Assembly (NCBI GenBank): GCA_028869325.1
Contig: JAGWST010000380.1
Location: forward strand, 1 to 9,143
Reading direction: 5' to 3'
DNA from: a bacterium
Lineage (GTDB): Bacteria; Vulcanimicrobiota; Vulcanimicrobiia; Vulcanimicrobiales; SCRA01
Length of the DNA stretch: 9,143 bases
Under the pieces are notes generated by a model, which did no database searches, was not told the origin of the DNA, and worked only from the letters and a program-made list of their open reading frames with translations. Positions 7,507 through 9,143 of this stretch are shown piece by piece. Every line of letters starts with the position of its first letter. Position 1 is the first letter of the stretch. Both the position numbers and the translations under genes were made by a program.

Positions 7507-8604
7507 TTGAGCGATTCGCCGGAGTTCCGCGAGCGCGCGCTCCAAGGCGAGTTGGAGTCGCTGCGGCGCCGGCTGGCCGCCGTAGAGGCCGAACGAGACG
7601 AGCTGGCTCGCCAGAACAACGAGCTCTTCATCTTTCAGCAGGTCTTCTCGGCGATCAACTCCAGCCTCGACCTCGACGATATCCTCTCGATGGTGATGCG
7701 GGGCATCCGTGAGGCACTCGGCTACTCGCGGCTGACGCTCTTCGACGTCGTGCAAGGGGCCGTCACGCCGCGCATGATCACCACTCCCGATGGGTTGGTC
7801 GTCCCCGCACCATCCTCGGAGCCGCTCGACCTCCCACCCGATTCGCCGCTGGCGGCCGTGGCGGCCGGGCGGCACCAGCTCCACGTCGGCGAGGGTCCCC
7901 CTCCCGCGCCGCTGAGCGGCGGCGACGGCCCGTTCTTTCTGATCCCGCTGAACGTCCGCCAGACGACGCTGGGCGTCCTCTTCGTGGACGGCTCCGACCG
8001 GCCTGGCCTCACCGACGACTCGCTGCGCATCCTGCTCGACTTTGCCTCGCAGGCGGCGATGGCCATCGAGACCGCGCATCTCTTTCAGGAGACCAAACGC
8101 CTCGCCATGGTCGACCACCTGACCGGGTTGGCCAATGCGCGACACCTCCACGACCTGATGGAGCACGAGCTCGCGATGGCGGCCCGCCACGCCCAGCCAC
8201 TCTCGTTCGTCATCATGGACCTGGACGACCTCAAGCTGATCAACGACTCGCACGGACACGCCGCCGGCGACGCCGCACTTCGGACCTTCGCCGAGACGCT
8301 CAAGACCACGGCGCGCGCAAGCGATATCGTCGCCCGTTACGCCGGCGACGAGTTCGTGCTGGCCATGCCCCAGACGGACGAGGAGGCCTGCCGCTGCGCG
8401 CTCACCCGCATCATGGCCGCCCTCAACGCCCGGGGGATCAAGGTCTCCGCCGGTGTCGCCATCTATCCGCTCCACGCCCAGGACGAGCAGAGCCTGTTCG
8501 TCGCGGCCGACGTGGCCCTCTACCAATCGAAGGTCATGGGTAAGAACCGCTTCACCGTCGCTCCCGCCATCGCGCACGGAGAGCAGGAGTCCGCCCTGGG
8601 CTAG
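7507..8604 (+). CDS. Soluble GAF-GGDEF diguanylate cyclase (AGDEF variant)
   Basis: This protein is predicted to make cyclic di-GMP from two GTP in the cytosol. Numbered from the TTG start (365 residues), it has a charged coiled coil at about 9-45, a GAF sensor domain at about 46-190, a short linker helix, and a GGDEF domain from about 200 to 353. In the cyclase domain, DHLTGLANAR (203-212) opens the fold and MDLDDLKLIND (237-247) carries the first metal aspartate, D238. The active-site loop reads AGDEF at 279-283 instead of GGDEF; alanine in the first position occurs in active cyclases. The inhibitory site RASD at 270-273 is intact, so product feedback is likely. I see no transmembrane segment, signal peptide or EAL domain. 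The GAF ligand cannot be deduced. The gene is transcribed away from dnaE and appears monocistronic, with a hairpin just after its stop. An alternative GTG start at 7468 would add 13 residues. Confidence 0.92.
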   Translation: MSDSPEFRERALQGELESLRRRLAAVEAERDELARQNNELFIFQQVFSAINSSLDLDDILSMVMRGIREALGYSRLTLFDVVQGAVTPRMITTPDGLVVPAPSSEPLDLPPDSPLAAVAAGRHQLHVGEGPPPAPLSGGDGPFFLIPLNVRQTTLGVLFVDGSDRPGLTDDSLRILLDFASQAAMAIETAHLFQETKRLAMVDHLTGLANARHLHDLMEHELAMAARHAQPLSFVIMDLDDLKLINDSHGHAAGDAALRTFAETLKTTARASDIVARYAGDEFVLAMPQTDEEACRCALTRIMAALNARGIKVSAGVAIYPLHAQDEQSLFVAADVALYQSKVMGKNRFTVAPAIAHGEQESALG

Positions 8605-8610
8605 CGGTAT

Positions 8611-8626
8611 GCGCCCGGTTGGGCGC
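8611..8626 (+). terminator. Hairpin after the cyclase stop codon, possible terminator
   Basis: GCGCCC and GGGCGC pair around the tetraloop GGTT, starting 6 bases after the TAG stop at 8602-8604. The stem is perfect and GC-only, but no T tract follows. It may end transcription inefficiently, need Rho, or only protect the 3' end of the mRNA. Confidence 0.5.
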
Positions 8627-8669
8627 CTGCTGCGCTCGCGCCACGTGCATGCGACTTTCGTCTGCAAAG

Positions 8670-8704
8670 AGCGCAAAGCGCTATGCTACAATCTAGGGCG
8701 CTTT
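8670..8704 (+). promoter_or_regulatory. Extended -10 promoter within inverted repeats, upstream of sdhA/frdA-like gene
   Basis: TACAAT at 8687-8692 is preceded by TATGC, matching the extended -10 form TRTGN, so a good -35 is not essential; none is seen at 17-base spacing. Transcription would start near 8698-8700. The -10 is framed by AAAGCGC (8675-8681) and GCGCTTT (8698-8704). A second short inverted repeat, AGCGC-AAA-GCGCT, spans 8670-8682. These arms could be an operator for a repressor. Promoter assignment is by eye. Confidence 0.6.
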
Positions 8705-8732
8705 ACGAAACCGAGTGACCGGGGGCTGCAAA

Positions 8733-8748
8733 CGGGCCGAGTGGCCCG
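8733..8748 (+). other. Leader hairpin with GAGT loop
   Basis: CGGGCC (8733-8738) and GGCCCG (8743-8748) form a perfect 6-base-pair stem closed by the loop GAGT. It carries the second of two similar CCGAGTG elements in the leader. Function unknown. Confidence 0.45.
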
Positions 8749-8764
8749 GAACCTTTCAAGCGAA

Positions 8765-8805
8765 GGGGTCCCCACGAACGAAGCGCAGCGAAGTGAGTCG
8801 GGGAT
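8765..8805 (+). repeat. Purine-rich hairpin repeat, copy A
   Basis: The unit begins with GGGGTCCCC (8765-8773) and ends in TCGGGGA (8798-8804). TCCCC and CGA on the left pair with TCG and GGGGA on the right, leaving one A bulged. Between them are three 5-base units, CGAAG, CGCAG and CGAAG (8779-8793), then TGAG. Copy B has the same plan, so this is a repeat family, degenerate between copies. Confidence 0.65.
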
Positions 8806-8822
8806 GGGAGTGAATGGGGGAA

Positions 8823-8845
8823 GCAATCGCGCTTCACGCGATTGC
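8823..8845 (+). other. Strong leader hairpin, 9 base pairs
   Basis: GCAATCGCG (8823-8831) and CGCGATTGC (8837-8845) are perfect complements around the 5-base loop CTTCA. Flanking arms could extend or compete with it: GGGAG 8806-8810 with CTCCC 8847-8851, and GGAAGC 8819-8824 with GCTTCC 8858-8863. No T tract follows, so it does not look like a classic terminator. It lies between repeat copies A and B. Confidence 0.6.
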
Positions 8846-8872
8846 GCTCCCGGAGGGGCTTCCAAGTAAATG

Positions 8873-8912
8873 GGGGTCCCCAAGAACGGAGCGGAGCGGA
8901 GTGAATGGGGAT
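8873..8912 (+). repeat. Purine-rich hairpin repeat, copy B, containing the start of the flavoprotein gene
   Basis: This copy also starts with GGGGTCCCC (8873-8881) and ends in TGGGGA (8906-8911), which pairs with TCCCCA (8877-8882). Its middle carries three tandem CGGAG units (8887-8901). The gene's ATG at 8905-8907 and the three G that follow lie in or beside the right arm, so folding would partly occlude the initiation site. Confidence 0.65.
8887..8901 (+). promoter_or_regulatory. Triple GGAG ribosome binding site of the flavoprotein gene
   Basis: Three tandem CGGAG units precede ATG at 8905. The middle GGAG (8893-8896) has the favourable 8-base spacing; the last (8898-8901) is only 3 bases away. 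An in-frame TGA at 8902-8904 directly before the ATG fixes the start. Confidence 0.65.
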
Positions 8913-9143
8913 AATTAAGCACGATATCGTCGTGGTCGGAGGCGGTTTGGCGGGGATGCGCGCCGCCGTGGAGGCCGCCGAAGGCGGCGCCGATGTCGCG
9001 GTAGTCTCGAAGATGCACCCCGTCCGAAGTCATTCGGGCGCCGCTCAGGGCGGCATCAACGCGGCGCTGGGCAACCGCGAGGACGATACGACGGAGCGGC
9101 ACACCTTCGACACCGTCAAGGGCTCCGACTACCTCGGTGACCA
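8905..9143 (+). CDS. sdhA: Succinate dehydrogenase/fumarate reductase flavoprotein subunit (partial, 5' end only)
   Basis: Only the first 79 codons are in the window. The flavoprotein subunit oxidises succinate to fumarate (or does the reverse) on a covalently bound FAD, as part of respiratory complex II at the inner face of the membrane. The start carries the dinucleotide-binding motif [13 protein letters not shown] at 9-21. It also has the FAD attachment region [17 protein letters not shown] at 41-57, where H43 is the expected covalent FAD ligand. [13 protein letters not shown] closes the visible part and is typical of SdhA/FrdA. ATG is the first possible start because TGA precedes it in frame. 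The leader and promoter upstream suggest this is the first gene of its transcript; partner subunits would lie beyond the window. SdhA and FrdA cannot be told apart from this fragment, so the symbol is provisional. Confidence 0.92.
   Translation, partial: MGIIKHDIVVVGGGLAGMRAAVEAAEGGADVAVVSKMHPVRSHSGAAQGGINAALGNREDDTTERHTFDTVKGSDYLGD

Larger units (their letters stand above)
8605..8904 (+). other. Non-coding stretch: cyclase 3' end, promoter and structured leader of the flavoprotein gene
   Basis: These 300 bases carry no gene I can support; the open frames across them have no recognisable domain. From left to right they hold the post-stop hairpin, the promoter near 8684-8692, and a leader of about 205 bases (from about 8700). 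The leader has two copies of CCGAGTG-RCC-GG-like sequence (8711-8724 and 8737-8749), the second inside a hairpin at 8733-8748. It also has a CCTTT/GAAGG hairpin at 8752-8766, hairpin repeat copy A, a strong 9-base-pair hairpin, and repeat copy B. The layout fits a cis-acting mRNA leader, but I match it to no known riboswitch. Confidence 0.55.

Noticed and set aside
7381..8676. Minus-strand open frame of 431 codons opposite the cyclase gene and the divergent region
   Set aside because: Its sequence has no known motif, and the opposing strand encodes intact GAF and GGDEF domains.
8700..8760. tRNA or known riboswitch in the leader
   Set aside because: The short hairpins do not form a cloverleaf with a TPsiC-like arm, and I match the conserved core of no riboswitch class I know.
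8453..8869. Plus-strand small open frame running through the cyclase 3' end and the leader
   Set aside because: It is out of frame with the cyclase, its leader part is a translation of repeats and hairpins, and it has no ribosome binding site evidence.
8765..8912. CRISPR array
   Set aside because: Only two imperfect copies exist, with internal divergence and no regular unique spacers or cas genes.

Overview
The window is high-GC bacterial chromosomal DNA with little non-coding space. It carries core housekeeping genes and one regulatory gene. I see no transposase, integrase, phage gene, tRNA, rRNA or CRISPR array. Four of the seven start codons are GTG or TTG, most with a clear GGAG-type ribosome binding site. 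The lineage cannot be fixed from sequence alone. The short-form HisG with HisZ excludes enterobacteria-like organisms, and the dnaE-his linkage plus purine-rich intergenic repeats suggest a less-studied, deep-branching bacterial phylum (inference, weak).

Region 1 (1-7384, minus strand) is one tightly packed five-gene unit, transcribed right to left: dnaE, hisZ, hisG, hisD and a Cof-type HAD phosphatase cut by the window edge. Every junction overlaps: ATGA at dnaE/hisZ, TTGA at hisZ/hisG, 13 bases at hisG/hisD and GTGA at hisD/HAD. Translational coupling is therefore likely along the whole unit. HisZ and short-form HisG together make the ATP phosphoribosyltransferase that opens histidine synthesis, and HisD performs its last two oxidations. 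The HAD enzyme is a candidate for the histidinol-phosphate phosphatase step just before HisD, but it could also be a general sugar-phosphate phosphatase. The replicative polymerase at the head of this unit is the odd partner.

Region 2 (7385-7506) is a 122-base divergent intergenic region between dnaE and a plus-strand signalling gene. It contains a perfect 9-base inverted repeat and two 10-base palindromes.

Region 3 (7507-8604, plus strand) encodes a soluble coiled-coil/GAF/GGDEF-family diguanylate cyclase with an AGDEF active site and an intact RxxD inhibitory site.

Region 4 (8605-8904) is a 300-base non-coding stretch leading into a plus-strand succinate dehydrogenase/fumarate reductase flavoprotein gene (8905 to window end, partial). 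It has a hairpin after the cyclase stop codon, an extended -10 promoter inside inverted repeats, and a structured leader of about 200 bases. The leader carries several related purine-rich modules and two copies of a roughly 40-base hairpin repeat. The second copy contains the ribosome binding site and start codon of the flavoprotein gene. This is the most unusual part of the window.
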